A DNA stretch of 64,000 nucleotides from Allotamlana fucoidanivorans (GTDB lineage: Bacteria > Bacteroidota > Bacteroidia > Flavobacteriales > Flavobacteriaceae). Within the stretch, counting starts at the first letter, position 1. The number at the start of each line of letters is the position of its first letter. Under the pieces are notes generated by a model. The model saw nothing but the letters and a program-made list of their open reading frames with translations. It searched no databases and was not told where the DNA came from. Position numbers and translations under genes: made by a program. This document shows, piece by piece, positions 1 to 9,629 of this stretch. The DNA lies in assembly GCF_006265225.1 (NCBI RefSeq), contig NZ_VDCS01000009.1:1-64000 (forward strand), read 5' to 3'.

Positions 1-1
1 A

Positions 2-118
2 TCAATCAAAAGAATAAAAGAAGTTGAAAAATTACTAAATTACAGACCTATTAGAAAGTTTAATTATAATAACCCTATTGAAGTCCTAAATAATAAGTGT
101 GTTGCACTTATGGGTTGA
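2..118 (+). mobile_element. IS30-family transposase, C-terminal fragment cut by the window edge
   Basis: The reading frame is open from the left edge to a TGA at 116-118. The 38 visible residues include RPIRKFNYNNPIEVLNN and end in CVALMG. This resembles the end of the DDE catalytic domain of Bacteroidota IS30 transposases, which typically read RPRKRLxxxxPxEVL near the C-terminus and finish in VALM-. The element's right end must lie at or within a few bases of the stop codon, because coding sequence of another gene resumes directly after it. The rest of the transposase and the left inverted repeat are outside the window. Family assignment rests on a short segment. Confidence 0.72.
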
Positions 119-119
119 A

Positions 120-242
120 CTCAGCTATATTCATTCAAAAGGATTTCAAGGTATCTTAGGCATGGAACACAAAAACTCAAAGCCGGGTAAAGCAGGTGAA
201 CAAGCTGTCATTGAGGCTTACAAAGACACATCTAGTTTTTAA
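120..242 (+). pseudogene. 3' stub of a sugar-phosphate isomerase/epimerase-like gene (TIM-barrel), interrupted by the IS
   Basis: After the transposase stop, another frame reads about 40 codons to a TAA at 240-242. It contains GFQGILGMEHKNSKPGKAGE followed by QAVIEAYKDTSSF. This matches the C-terminus of Bacteroidota sugar-phosphate isomerase/hydroxypyruvate isomerase-like proteins, where GMEHGxSxPGxxGE is typical. No start codon or barrel domain is present, because the IS end sits immediately upstream. The gene therefore appears disrupted by transposition, with only the tail left here. The following ThuA gene begins 13 bp later, consistent with one former sugar-metabolism operon. The 5' half should lie on the far side of the element. 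Confidence 0.7.
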
Positions 243-255
243 GAACAAAACACTT

Positions 256-978
256 ATGAAAATACACCTAATACATTTTTTAAGTTTTTGTTTTCTTATA
301 ACCTCACTAACCGTTTTAAGCCAAGATAAGAAGCCCTTAGTTTATATATTCTCAAAAACTACTGGATACCGACACACTTCCATAGAGCCAGGTATAGAAA
401 GTATAAAAAAATTAGGTGTAGATAATAATTTCAAAGTTAAGGCTACAGAAGACGCTCAAGAACTTACTGCAAATCTAAAAAACACTTCTGTTGTCGTTTT
501 TCTAAGTACTACGGGGCGTGTTTTTAACCATAAGCAGCTTAACACATTTAAAAGGTTTATAAAAAATGGTGGCGGCTACGTTGGTATACATGCTGCTCCC
601 ATAGCTGAACCACAATCTCATTGGTACACCAAACTAGTTGGCGCTCGTTTTAATAATCACCCTAAACAACAAAACGCGACACTTCATGTTTTAAACAAAA
701 CACATCAAGCCACTCATTTTTTAGATAATACATGGACTCGATTTGATGAGTGGTATAACTACAAAGATTTCTGTAAACATATTAATGTACTATTAACAGT
801 AGACGAAAATAGCTATGAAGGTGGTGAAAATGGCAACTTTCACCCCATTTCGTGGTACCATAAAACACTTGGAGGCTCAGCATTTTATACGGGTCTCGGT
901 CATACCGATGAAAGTTTTTCTGACCCTATGTTTCTAAAACATATACTAGGAGGCATAACATACGCCTTAGGCCGATAA
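256..978 (+). CDS. ThuA-domain protein (trehalose-utilisation family, glutamine amidotransferase-like fold), secreted
   Basis: The protein has 240 residues. The start at 256 is preferred over an upstream ATG at 196 because it places a clean signal peptide (about residues 1-22, ending SLTVLS) at the N-terminus, and 196 lies inside the isomerase stub. Family hallmarks are KTTGYRH near residue 34, GGGYVGIHAA at 105-114, a DEWYNY segment, and SWYHKTLGGSAFYTGLGHT near the C-terminus. ThuA proteins adopt a class I glutamine amidotransferase-like fold and often occur with sugar isomerases and oxidoreductases in catabolic operons. The precise reaction is unknown. Proximity to the broken isomerase gene suggests a role in modified-sugar metabolism in the periplasm. 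Confidence 0.85.
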   Translation: MKIHLIHFLSFCFLITSLTVLSQDKKPLVYIFSKTTGYRHTSIEPGIESIKKLGVDNNFKVKATEDAQELTANLKNTSVVVFLSTTGRVFNHKQLNTFKRFIKNGGGYVGIHAAPIAEPQSHWYTKLVGARFNNHPKQQNATLHVLNKTHQATHFLDNTWTRFDEWYNYKDFCKHINVLLTVDENSYEGGENGNFHPISWYHKTLGGSAFYTGLGHTDESFSDPMFLKHILGGITYALGR

Positions 979-1031
979 AAGCCTAATGTAACATATTTCG
1001 TTTTTTAAAAAACTACACCCCTATTAACATC

Positions 1032-1403
1032 TTACTTACTTCGTAATAAATACAACAAAGCTAAGGCTGATAAAATTAAGCCAATAAATTCTCTAGATCC
1101 TTCTAAATAAGGCTTCTCATAAACCATCTCTCCAAAAATCTCATTTCTGTTGTCTGTTTGCCACCAATCTACTACATAAGGAAAATATCTAACAGATAAG
1201 AGCAACACCGCCACTAAAGCCGTCCATAAAATAAATTTAGATATACTTTTTAAACCTGAAATCAAACACAAAACCGCCACCGTTCCATAAATAATAACCC
1301 AAAAAACGGGATCGGGATCATTAAGCTGCAACACTGCAAACATGATGAATATTACAAACAATACAATCTTAATACCTTTATTTAATTTTGATGGGATTCT
1401 CAT
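1032..1403 (-). CDS. TMEM220-family small membrane protein
   Basis: This 123-residue protein has four probable transmembrane helices, at about residues 10-26, 32-50, 54-71 and 103-120. The signature LQLNDPDPVFWVIIYG follows helix 1, and a conserved acidic REFIGL motif sits before the last helix. These features match the transmembrane protein 220 family, found in bacteria and animals. No biochemical function is established for the family. It is convergent with the ThuA gene and stands alone, so context adds little. Confidence 0.75.
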   Translation of the reverse strand: MRIPSKLNKGIKIVLFVIFIMFAVLQLNDPDPVFWVIIYGTVAVLCLISGLKSISKFILWTALVAVLLLSVRYFPYVVDWWQTDNRNEIFGEMVYEKPYLEGSREFIGLILSALALLYLLRSK

Positions 1404-1561
1404 AAATATATCGTTGTTAAAAATAGGCCTCTAATTTTTCAGTAAAACAACAAAATTAGTTTATACTGGAAGAAAATCTGTTTATTTTTTCAGTAAATAA
1501 TTATCCGCAGCTTTTTAATTTTGCATATTTGTCAAACATTTTAAGCACATAAAACCTACTA

Positions 1562-4375
1562 ATGAATTACACAAAATTTAGTCTATTTTTCTTAATCATA
1601 TTTTTTACTAGCTTACCAATATTTTCGCAAGGTAACATAAAAGGAACTGCTACCAGTAATAACAAACCTTTAGAAAATGTAACCATATACTTGCACCCAA
1701 AAAACCTAAGCACCTCAACAAATAGTTATGGAGAATTTATATTCAGTGATATTCCTGACGGCAGTTATACCATAACGTCTTATTATCTAGGATTTGAAAC
1801 CCAGTCACAAAACATTGAAATAAGAAATAATAATTTGAACTTGGTTTTTGAGTTAGTTCCTGATTTAATAAATCTGAAAACGGTTATTATTACGGGCTCT
1901 TTTGACTCCAGATTGAATTTACAATCAAGCACCTCGGTAAGTGCCTTAACCCCAAAAGACATCCAAGGCGTTTTCCCTAGAGGAACAGCTAATTTACTTC
2001 AAGACGTATCAGGCGTTTTTGTTGACGCATCGGCCGGTGAGGTTTTCACGAGGGTGTATACACGAGGGGTTTCTGCTTCTGCTGAAGATGATATGGGCTG
2101 GTATTATGTTTCTCTTCAAGAAGACGGACTTCCTGTTAGCTTGGCGCAGCACTCATACTATTCACCCGATTTATTTCATCGTTATGATTTAACGACCAAA
2201 AAAGTTGAGGCCATTAGAGGAGGAAGTGCTGCTATTACTGCTGCGAATGCGCCTGGCGGTATTTTTAATTTCTTATCGCATGGTGCTAACCATAACCTCA
2301 AAGGTATTGTTCAAACTTCAGCGGGAATTCAAGGCGATAGCAATCCTATTTATCGTATAGACACACACATTGGCGGTCCCTTGTCTAATAACTGGTTTTT
2401 CAATATTGGTGGTCACTATCGCCATGACGAAGGCGCTAGAAATTCTGAGTTTACGTTTAGCAAAGGCGGACAATTAAAATTTGATCTTACCAAAACCCAT
2501 AAAAACGGTTATTTTAAAATTTACGGAAAAACGCTGAACGACTACACTAACAGATACACAGGTGTTGCTGCAAAAAACTGGAATCAACCCGCGGCAGCAT
2601 TTGGTCAAGATTTTAAAAACACATCTTTATTAATGCCGTCGTTTAACGCCTATATTCCAGATGGAAGATATTTACAACAAGGTGCCACAAATCGCTTTAA
2701 CCCTGCTCAGGGGGTTCATGCTAAAGATTTAGCGGCTGGCATTGAGTTATCTCAAAACCTAGGAAGGCATTGGACAGTAAAAAACAATTTTAAATATTCT
2801 TCTAAAAATGCCAATTGGCAAACATCTATAAGTAATGCTTTTGTATCCATAAATAATCCGTTGGCCTATTTTATAAGTGGGGCTAATTTCCCCATTGGTC
2901 AGGTAGTCTTTAGAGATGCAGAACATGGACATGAAGTTGCAAGAATTGACAATAGTGGTATTTTATCTGGACAACCAGCACAGTATTTAACAGATGGAAG
3001 ATTACCAAATGATGCCGTCATGGGCACTTCGGCATGGTATAAAGATGTAGACGCCGATGAATTTATGAACCAACTTATTATTCAAAAGCAATGGGAAAAT
3101 CACACGTTTAGCTCTGGCTTGTTTTTAGGTTTTTCAGACATGAAACATTTTACACAAGGAAGTTTTGGATATACTACCTATCAACCAACCCCTAAAATGT
3201 TACGTGTTACCCTTGAAAACCCTTCTCAACCCATTATTGAACTTTCTGACGCCAATGGGGTAAGTAATTACGGTGGTTTATTTTATGCTAATACAAATGC
3301 AAACATCTCACAGATTGCCCCATTTATCAATGATCGATTTAAAATAAACAACAAAATCTATCTAGATTTGGGGTTACGTTTTGAACATATTAAACACACA
3401 GGAAGCAAGGATAGATACGCTCCAAACACATTGAACGGTGGTGTTGACGGCAATCCAAATACAGCCTATGACAATGGTATTTTGGTTCCCACGGGAGAAA
3501 AAGACTTTTTTAACTACCTATACAATTATGTATCATACTCGGCAGGTATAAACTATAGCCTCACAGAAAACACATCTGTATTCGGACGGTTTTCAAGTGG
3601 CAATAAAGCCCCCGAGCTTAATTATTATTTCAATAATTTTTCAAATGTTCCTATTAACAAAAAAGGAGAGATTCAAAATATTATTCAAACAGAAATTGGA
3701 TTGAAACATGCCACAAAAAACTTTTCTGCTTCAGGCACTCTATTCTGGAGCACTTTGAAGAATATTGGTGTCACTAATTTTGAATTTGATGATTCAACAA
3801 ACGAAGTATTTTATACCCCTATTCTGTTTAACACTTCAAGAACCATTGGCCTAGAATGGGAAAGTTCATATAAACCGTTTAGTTTTTTACGCGTTTTATT
3901 TCATGGAGTGATTCAAGACCCCAAAGCAACGAAATGGCATGAATATGATGCTAACGGTACTGTAGATCCTGATGACGATATTATTTATGACTATTCAGGA
4001 AATACATTAGCTTTTAACCCAAAAATCATGTTTCACCTTGGAGCTGAATATGACGAAAACAAAACCTCTGCTTTTTTTAAGTGGCAATTCATGGGACAAC
4101 GGGAAGGAAATGTATCAAATGGTTTCCAATTGCCTTCTTACAGTGTTTTTAATACTGGTTTAGGCTATAAAATCACTAAAAGCTGGTCGGCTCAAGTAAT
4201 TATAAACAACCTTTTTAACTCTGCAGGATTAGCTAACTTTTTTGGAGCAAACAGCTTTGGTGCTTCTGGAAGTGGAGCCACTCCTGAATTTGTTCAGGCT
4301 AATCCTGATGCCAGCTTTGTTGTTGTTCCTATTTTACCTAGAAGTTCTATGCTAAAATTAAATTATACGTTTTAA
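1562..4375 (+). CDS. TonB-dependent outer-membrane receptor with N-terminal carboxypeptidase-like domain
   Basis: This 937-residue protein has a signal peptide of about 22 residues (ending PIFSQ). A carboxypeptidase-D regulatory-like beta-sandwich follows at about 25-105 (GNIKGTATSNNKPLENVTIY). The plug domain spans about 115-240 with LLQDVSGVFVDASAGEVF and VEAIRGGSAAITAANAPGG. The rest is a 22-strand barrel ending in LKLNYTF, a typical C-terminal aromatic. Such receptors bind a ligand at the cell surface and import it using TonB/ExbBD energy. No SusD-like lipoprotein follows, so a SusC-type glycan pair is unlikely. The substrate is unknown; the plug, with its LQEDGLPV motif, resembles receptors annotated for iron complexes or small sugars. 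A bidirectional terminator follows. Confidence 0.9.
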   Translation: MNYTKFSLFFLIIFFTSLPIFSQGNIKGTATSNNKPLENVTIYLHPKNLSTSTNSYGEFIFSDIPDGSYTITSYYLGFETQSQNIEIRNNNLNLVFELVPDLINLKTVIITGSFDSRLNLQSSTSVSALTPKDIQGVFPRGTANLLQDVSGVFVDASAGEVFTRVYTRGVSASAEDDMGWYYVSLQEDGLPVSLAQHSYYSPDLFHRYDLTTKKVEAIRGGSAAITAANAPGGIFNFLSHGANHNLKGIVQTSAGIQGDSNPIYRIDTHIGGPLSNNWFFNIGGHYRHDEGARNSEFTFSKGGQLKFDLTKTHKNGYFKIYGKTLNDYTNRYTGVAAKNWNQPAAAFGQDFKNTSLLMPSFNAYIPDGRYLQQGATNRFNPAQGVHAKDLAAGIELSQNLGRHWTVKNNFKYSSKNANWQTSISNAFVSINNPLAYFISGANFPIGQVVFRDAEHGHEVARIDNSGILSGQPAQYLTDGRLPNDAVMGTSAWYKDVDADEFMNQLIIQKQWENHTFSSGLFLGFSDMKHFTQGSFGYTTYQPTPKMLRVTLENPSQPIIELSDANGVSNYGGLFYANTNANISQIAPFINDRFKINNKIYLDLGLRFEHIKHTGSKDRYAPNTLNGGVDGNPNTAYDNGILVPTGEKDFFNYLYNYVSYSAGINYSLTENTSVFGRFSSGNKAPELNYYFNNFSNVPINKKGEIQNIIQTEIGLKHATKNFSASGTLFWSTLKNIGVTNFEFDDSTNEVFYTPILFNTSRTIGLEWESSYKPFSFLRVLFHGVIQDPKATKWHEYDANGTVDPDDDIIYDYSGNTLAFNPKIMFHLGAEYDENKTSAFFKWQFMGQREGNVSNGFQLPSYSVFNTGLGYKITKSWSAQVIINNLFNSAGLANFFGANSFGASGSGATPEFVQANPDASFVVVPILPRSSMLKLNYTF

Positions 4376-4420
4376 CCTAGTTCAACCATATAAGCCAGTA
4401 AAATTTAAAATCATCTGATA

Positions 4421-4459
4421 ACAAAAAAGCGATGTTACTGAACAACATCGCTTTTTTGT
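4421..4459. terminator. Bidirectional intrinsic terminator
   Basis: A perfect 16-bp inverted repeat (arms 4421-4436 and 4444-4459, 7-nt loop) has a GC core flanked by A6 and T6 runs. It lies between the convergent TonB receptor and azurin genes and can end transcripts from both strands. Confidence 0.9.
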
Positions 4460-4477
4460 TTACTCTAATTCTTAAAA

Positions 4478-4987
4478 CTACTCAACAATAAACGTCCCTT
4501 TCATAATGGCATAATGCCCTGGAAAGCTACATAAAAATTCGTAAGTTCCTTTTGCTGGAGCTTCAAATTCAACTACAGCTGTTTCTCCGCCACCAATAAG
4601 CTTGGTATGCGCAATAACATCTTTACCAGCTTCGGGAATGTATTCTGTTTCCTTTGATGTGGCTGCTTTATTGCCAAACGCAACCAAGTCAGTTCCAGAT
4701 TTTAATAACACAAAATTATGCCCCATTACATTTTTATCCATTTTCCCTAAATGCTTCAATGTAATCTTGACTGGCGCACCTGCTTTCACACGAATTTCTT
4801 TCTTGTTGAACTGCATGGCATCATTAGCGGTAATTACCACATCATTTATGTCATTTTTAACCTCGTTAGTGGTTTCAGCCTTATTTTCATAACTAAAACC
4901 TTCTTTCTTCTTGTCTTTTTTATCGCCACAACTTACCATAATAAAACAAGAAAAAACGGCTAGTATAAGGTGTTTGAATGTTTTCAT
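4478..4987 (-). CDS. Azurin-like blue copper lipoprotein
   Basis: The protein has 169 residues. A lipoprotein signal ends at Cys20 (FIMVSC), followed by a charged linker and a cupredoxin domain from about residue 48. The type 1 copper ligands are visible: His90 in MGHNFVLL, Cys153 and His158 in FLCSFPGHYAIM, and Met162. Azurins shuttle electrons in the periplasm, for example to cytochrome c peroxidase or terminal oxidases. Here the lipid anchor would tether the domain to a membrane. It is a single-gene unit with its own terminator downstream. The partner oxidase is not in the window. Confidence 0.93.
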   Translation of the reverse strand: MKTFKHLILAVFSCFIMVSCGDKKDKKKEGFSYENKAETTNEVKNDINDVVITANDAMQFNKKEIRVKAGAPVKITLKHLGKMDKNVMGHNFVLLKSGTDLVAFGNKAATSKETEYIPEAGKDVIAHTKLIGGGETAVVEFEAPAKGTYEFLCSFPGHYAIMKGTFIVE

Positions 4988-5097
4988 TTTTAGTGTTTTG
5001 TTTTCATTAGACTTCTATACACCCAAATATATTAATATAAACCTATTTTACGGTATAGTTTCTTTCAATGAAATAAATTAAACGAAAAACACTGGTG

Positions 5098-6696
5098 TTA
5101 TAAAATGTAATCTGTACTAATAAAGTTTGACGTTTTCTTTTCTAAAAGCTCCGTTAAAATAGCATTATTATATTCATTGTCTTTTGAAGCCACAAAGGTT
5201 CTAATTGAAAAAGAGCGTAACGCATCATGTACGCTTAACGTACCAAAAGCAGAATCCTTTCTACCTGTAAACGGATAAACATCAGGACCTCTTTGACATG
5301 AACTATTTAGATTAACACGACAAACCAAATTTACCAAAGTATCAATTAAAGGCGATAATGTGTGGATATTTTTCCCAAATAAACTCACTTGTTGACCATA
5401 ATTAGACTCTGCCATATCATCAAGCGGCTCTTCAATATCTGAAAACGAAACCACAGGAACAACAGGTCCAAACTGTTCTTCTTTAAACACTCTCATATCT
5501 TTGGTTACTGGATATAAAACCGCCGGGAAAATAAAATTTTCTGTGGTTTCTCCTCCTTTTTTATTTAAAACAGAAGCGCCTTTTTCTTTAGCATCATCAA
5601 TTAGCTCTTGAATGTATTCTGGCTTACCATCTTCTGGAAGCGGTGTTAGTTTAGCCCCGTCGTCCCATGGGTTACCAAACTTAAGTTTATCAACTTTATA
5701 GGCAAAGCGTCTATTAAACTCTTCAACAACAGACTCATGAACGTATAACACTTTTAGTGCTGTACAACGCTGACCGTTAAACGATAGCGTGCCTGCCATA
5801 CACTCTTCAACCGCTAAATCTAAATCGGCATCAGGTAAAATAATGGCTGGGTTTTTAGCCTCTAACCCAAGTACCATGCGCAACCTATTACCTTTAGGGT
5901 GTTGCGCCTGAAGTGCATTGGCTGAATTACTATTCCCAATTAAAGCCAGTACATCTATTTTTCCCGATTGCATAATAGGCGTTGCTAAAACGCGTCCGCG
6001 ACCATACACTATATTCACAACTCCTTCAGGGAAACTACTTTGAAAAGCCTCTAATAAAGGGGAAATTAACAAAACACCTAACTTAGCTGGCTTAAAAATA
6101 ACAGGGTTCCCCATTATCAATGCGGGAATCAGCAGGGTAAATGTTTCATTTAACGGATAATTATAAGGTCCCAAACATAACACAACGCCCAAAGGCCCTC
6201 TACGAATATGCGCATATACACCCGAGTTTTTTTCAAACTTTGCAGAACTTCTATCTATTTGTTTGTAGGCTTCAATGGTATCATATATGTAATCAACCGT
6301 TCTATCAAACTCCTTTTCTGAATCTGGTAAATTCTTACCAATCTCCCACATTAATAATTTTACAACCTCTTCGCGCCTGGTTTTCATTTGCTCTACAAAG
6401 GTTTCCATGCAGGCAATTCTATCGGCTACTTTCATAGTTGGCCATAGTCCTTTACCATTATCATAGGCATTGCTTGCTGACTCTAAAACCTCTAGAGCTT
6501 CTTTTTCACCTAATTGCGGAATGGTACCAAGAAGTGTTTTCTTATATTCTGAGGTCGATGAAATTGTAGAATACACCTCTGCGGTTTCTCCATTCCAAGA
6601 TCTCAGCTCTCCATTAACTAAATATGTTTTTTGATGTAATAAATTAGTAATTTTAAATGCTTCAGGGATGTCTTGAAAAGTTTGTTCTATTTCCAT
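5098..6696 (-). CDS. gapN: Aldehyde dehydrogenase superfamily, NADP-dependent (non-phosphorylating) glyceraldehyde-3-phosphate dehydrogenase-like
   Basis: This 532-residue protein has the ALDH fold. The nucleophile is Cys311 in [10 protein letters not shown], the NAD(P)-binding segment is GPYNYPLNE at about 177, and a substrate-loop [11 protein letters not shown] lies near residue 405. It resembles the Bacteroidota proteins annotated as GapN, which oxidise glyceraldehyde-3-phosphate to 3-phosphoglycerate and yield NADPH. One oddity is that the usual catalytic ELGGK motif reads GLEAK (277-281). The general-base position, 34 residues before the Cys, is therefore Gly277, and a Glu appears two residues later. 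Family membership is clear; the exact substrate is inferred. It stands alone between azurin and the ilv operon. Confidence 0.7.
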   Translation of the reverse strand: MEIEQTFQDIPEAFKITNLLHQKTYLVNGELRSWNGETAEVYSTISSTSEYKKTLLGTIPQLGEKEALEVLESASNAYDNGKGLWPTMKVADRIACMETFVEQMKTRREEVVKLLMWEIGKNLPDSEKEFDRTVDYIYDTIEAYKQIDRSSAKFEKNSGVYAHIRRGPLGVVLCLGPYNYPLNETFTLLIPALIMGNPVIFKPAKLGVLLISPLLEAFQSSFPEGVVNIVYGRGRVLATPIMQSGKIDVLALIGNSNSANALQAQHPKGNRLRMVLGLEAKNPAIILPDADLDLAVEECMAGTLSFNGQRCTALKVLYVHESVVEEFNRRFAYKVDKLKFGNPWDDGAKLTPLPEDGKPEYIQELIDDAKEKGASVLNKKGGETTENFIFPAVLYPVTKDMRVFKEEQFGPVVPVVSFSDIEEPLDDMAESNYGQQVSLFGKNIHTLSPLIDTLVNLVCRVNLNSSCQRGPDVYPFTGRKDSAFGTLSVHDALRSFSIRTFVASKDNEYNNAILTELLEKKTSNFISTDYIL

Positions 6697-6859
6697 AGTT
6701 AGTTTATTTTAATTGCAGCCAACAAAAAGAAATACTTAATCTTTTTAGCTACACTTACAAACACCAAATTAACTAAAAACAACTGAAATTTACCCAAAAA
6801 ACAACCAATAACTCTCTGTAAAACAACGAAAACGATTGCGACATATGAGTCTCACAAAA

Positions 6860-8125
6860 CTAAACTAAAAACTGAAAAAGATCAGGTTTATCATTTAGAT
6901 AATCGCCATAGAAATTATGTTTTTTTAATTTAGCTATAAGAGGCGCTAAATCATCTGAAGATTTTAATTGCACACCAACTACAGCCGAACCATTTTCTCT
7001 GTTGGTTTTCTTAGCATATTGAAAATATGTAATATCATCATTCTCACCAAGAATATCAACCACAAATTCTTTTAAAGCCCCTGCTCGTTGAGGAAAGTTT
7101 ATAATAAAATAATGCTTTAAATTGGCATATAACAAAGCACGCTCTTTAATTTCAGGCGTTCTAGTAATATCATTATTGCTGCCACTCACTACACAAACCA
7201 CGTTTTTACCTTTGATTTTTTCAGCATAAAAATCAAGTGCAGAAATGCTTAATGCGCCTGCTGGTTCTACCACTATGGCATCTTTATTATAAAGTTCTAA
7301 AATGGTTTCACAAACTTTACCTTCAGGCACCGCTATTATATCATCTAAATACTGTTTACATATAGCAAAATTTAAGTTGCCCACCCGTTTTACAGCAGCG
7401 CCATCAATAAATTTTTCTATTCTACTTAACTCTGTATTTTTATTGTTTTTGATAGAAACCAACATAGAAGATGCGCCTTCGGGCTCTACACCAATAATTT
7501 TTGTTTGCGGGGATAATGTTTTAAAAACGGTTGACAAGCCTGCAGCCAAACCGCCACCGCCAACAGGAATAAATACATAATCAACAGCTACAGTTGTCTG
7601 ATCTAAAATTTCAAGTCCGATGGTAGCCTGACCTTCAATAACTTTTTCATCATCAAACGGATGAATAAAGGTTTTACCTAAAGCCTCACATTCGTTTATG
7701 GCAGCATAATAAGCATCATCAAAAGTGTCTCCTACAAGTTTTATTTCTATGAAGTGCTCTCCAAACATCTTAACCTGTTCAATTTTCTGGTTTGGTGTAG
7801 GAGCTGGCATATAAATGGTTCCGCGTATTCCCAATAGTTTACAAGATAACGCTACACCTTGCGCATGGTTTCCTGCACTTGCACAAACCACACCTTGTTT
7901 TGATTGCTTGGGCGACAAAGAACTAATTTTATTATAAGCGCCTCTAATTTTATAAGACCTAACTTGCTGTAAGTCTTCACGCTTAAAAAACACACGGGCT
8001 TCAAACTGTTTTGAGTACCTCAAGCTTTGACCTAAAGGCGTAACTGCCGATACTTTTCTAATAGTATCGGCAGCTACCTTTATATCATCTATTTTAGGAA
8101 AATATGTTTTGTTTTCCTTACTCAT
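6860..8125 (-). CDS. ilvA: Threonine ammonia-lyase (threonine deaminase), biosynthetic
   Basis: The protein has 421 residues and converts threonine to 2-oxobutanoate and ammonia, the committed step to isoleucine. The PLP Schiff-base lysine is K59 in SYKIRGAYN. The glycine-rich phosphate loop is GGGGLAAG at about 189-196, and SGSNND near 315 contacts the cofactor. The C-terminal ~85 residues (YFIINFPQRAGALKEFV) form an ACT-like regulatory domain, of the single-domain type with a shorter regulatory region than in E. coli IlvA. It is the last gene of the ilvD-B-N-C-A operon and begins 10 bp after ilvC ends. Confidence 0.94.
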   Translation of the reverse strand: MSKENKTYFPKIDDIKVAADTIRKVSAVTPLGQSLRYSKQFEARVFFKREDLQQVRSYKIRGAYNKISSLSPKQSKQGVVCASAGNHAQGVALSCKLLGIRGTIYMPAPTPNQKIEQVKMFGEHFIEIKLVGDTFDDAYYAAINECEALGKTFIHPFDDEKVIEGQATIGLEILDQTTVAVDYVFIPVGGGGLAAGLSTVFKTLSPQTKIIGVEPEGASSMLVSIKNNKNTELSRIEKFIDGAAVKRVGNLNFAICKQYLDDIIAVPEGKVCETILELYNKDAIVVEPAGALSISALDFYAEKIKGKNVVCVVSGSNNDITRTPEIKERALLYANLKHYFIINFPQRAGALKEFVVDILGENDDITYFQYAKKTNRENGSAVVGVQLKSSDDLAPLIAKLKKHNFYGDYLNDKPDLFQFLV

Positions 8126-8135
8126 AAATTGTGTT

Positions 8136-9611
8136 TTATACTATGGGCTTCATAGCGGTCATGGAAGCTCTTAAGAATTCTCCAACTTTTTCAACAGGAT
8201 GTTCTCTCAATACTTTATTAATAGCTATTAACTTAGCGTTATCAACACCTTTACCATTATCTTTTGCATAAGCTTTACCAATAACATCAGTTGATACTGT
8301 TTTCATAAAATCAGTCAATAAGGGCTTACATGCATGATCAAATAAATAACATCCGTATTCTGCCGTATCAGAAATCACACGGTTCATTTCGTATAATTTC
8401 TTTCTAGCAATAGTGTTTGCAATAAGCGGTGTTTCATGTAACGATTCATAATAAGCAGACGCATCAATAATACCTGAATCTGTCATCGCTTCAAAAGCTA
8501 ACTCTACACCTGCACGAACAAATGCTACCATAAGTACACCATTATCATAGTATTCTTGCTCTGAAATTTCAACATCACTCGCTGGAGTTTTTTCAAAATT
8601 TGTTTCAGCCGTAGCTGCTCTCCATGATAATAAGTTTTTATCGTCATTAGCCCAATCTTCCATCATGGTTTTAGAAAACTCGCCTTCAATAATATCATCC
8701 ATATGCTTTTGGAATAACGGACGCATGATATCTTTTAATTCTTCTGACAACTCAAAAGCTTTAATTTTTGCTGGGTTTGATAAACGATCCATCATGTTAG
8801 TAATACCACCGTATTTTAAACCTTCTGTAACCGTTTCCCAACCATACTGAATTAATTTAGACGCATAACCTGGGTCAATGCCTTCCTCTATCATTTTATC
8901 AAAACAAAGAATAGACCCTGTTTGTAACAAACCACAAAGAATAGTTTGCTCACCCATTAAATCTGATTTTACCTCAGCAATGAATGACGACTCTAAAACA
9001 CCTGCTCTGTCTCCTCCAGTCGCTACAGCGTAGGCCTTTGCTTGCGCCCAACCTTTTCCTTCTGGATCGTTTTCTTCGTGCACAGCAATTAATGTAGGCA
9101 CTCCAAAACCACGTTTGTACTCTTCACGAACTTCTGAACCTGGTGACTTAGGTGCCACCATAATTACTGTTAGGTCTTCCCGAATTTGCATACCCTCTTC
9201 AACAATATTAAATCCGTGAGAATATGATAAGGTAGCTCCTTTTTTCATTAAAGGCATCACAGCATTTACTGCACTGGTATGTTGTTTATCTGGCGTTAAG
9301 TTTAACACTAAATCGGCGGTTGGAATCAACTCCTGATAGGTTCCAACGGTAAATCCGTTTTCAGTAGCATTAACATATGAAGCACGCTTTTCTGCTATGG
9401 CTGCATCACGTAATGCATAAGACACGTCTAACCCGGAATCTCTCATATTAAGACCTTGATTTAATCCCTGAGCACCGCATCCTACGATAACGATCTTCTT
9501 ACCTTTTAAAGCATTTACTCCGTCTGCAAATTCAGAAGCGTCCATAAATCTACACTTCGATAATTGATTTAACTTATCTCTTAGCGACAGTGTGTTAAAA
9601 TAATTTCCCAT
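8136..9611 (-). CDS. ilvC: Ketol-acid reductoisomerase (NADP+), class II
   Basis: At 491 residues this is the long class II form, with a duplicated knotted C-terminal domain as in E. coli (short forms have about 330). The Rossmann motif GCGAQG is at 44-49. The Mg-binding acidic cluster includes [11 protein letters not shown] at about 218 and the ExxxE segments that follow. It isomerises and reduces acetolactate or acetohydroxybutyrate to the dihydroxy acids of valine and isoleucine synthesis, using NADPH and Mg2+. It sits 18 bp downstream of ilvN and 10 bp upstream of ilvA in the same operon. Confidence 0.96.
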   Translation of the reverse strand: MGNYFNTLSLRDKLNQLSKCRFMDASEFADGVNALKGKKIVIVGCGAQGLNQGLNMRDSGLDVSYALRDAAIAEKRASYVNATENGFTVGTYQELIPTADLVLNLTPDKQHTSAVNAVMPLMKKGATLSYSHGFNIVEEGMQIREDLTVIMVAPKSPGSEVREEYKRGFGVPTLIAVHEENDPEGKGWAQAKAYAVATGGDRAGVLESSFIAEVKSDLMGEQTILCGLLQTGSILCFDKMIEEGIDPGYASKLIQYGWETVTEGLKYGGITNMMDRLSNPAKIKAFELSEELKDIMRPLFQKHMDDIIEGEFSKTMMEDWANDDKNLLSWRAATAETNFEKTPASDVEISEQEYYDNGVLMVAFVRAGVELAFEAMTDSGIIDASAYYESLHETPLIANTIARKKLYEMNRVISDTAEYGCYLFDHACKPLLTDFMKTVSTDVIGKAYAKDNGKGVDNAKLIAINKVLREHPVEKVGEFLRASMTAMKPIV

Positions 9612-9629
9612 TTCTATTTTTAATTGTTA

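Noticed and set aside
196-255. N-terminal extension of the ThuA gene from an ATG at 196
   Set aside because: It overlaps the isomerase stub and has no signal-like character; the ATG at 256 starts a proper signal peptide.
967-986. TTAGGC/GCCTAA hairpin at the end of the ThuA gene
   Set aside because: The stem overlaps the stop codon region and no T-run follows within a few bases; too weak to call a terminator.
1562-4375. SusC-type glycan uptake locus
   Set aside because: No SusD-like gene, glycosidase or regulator follows the receptor; a generic TonB receptor is the better call.
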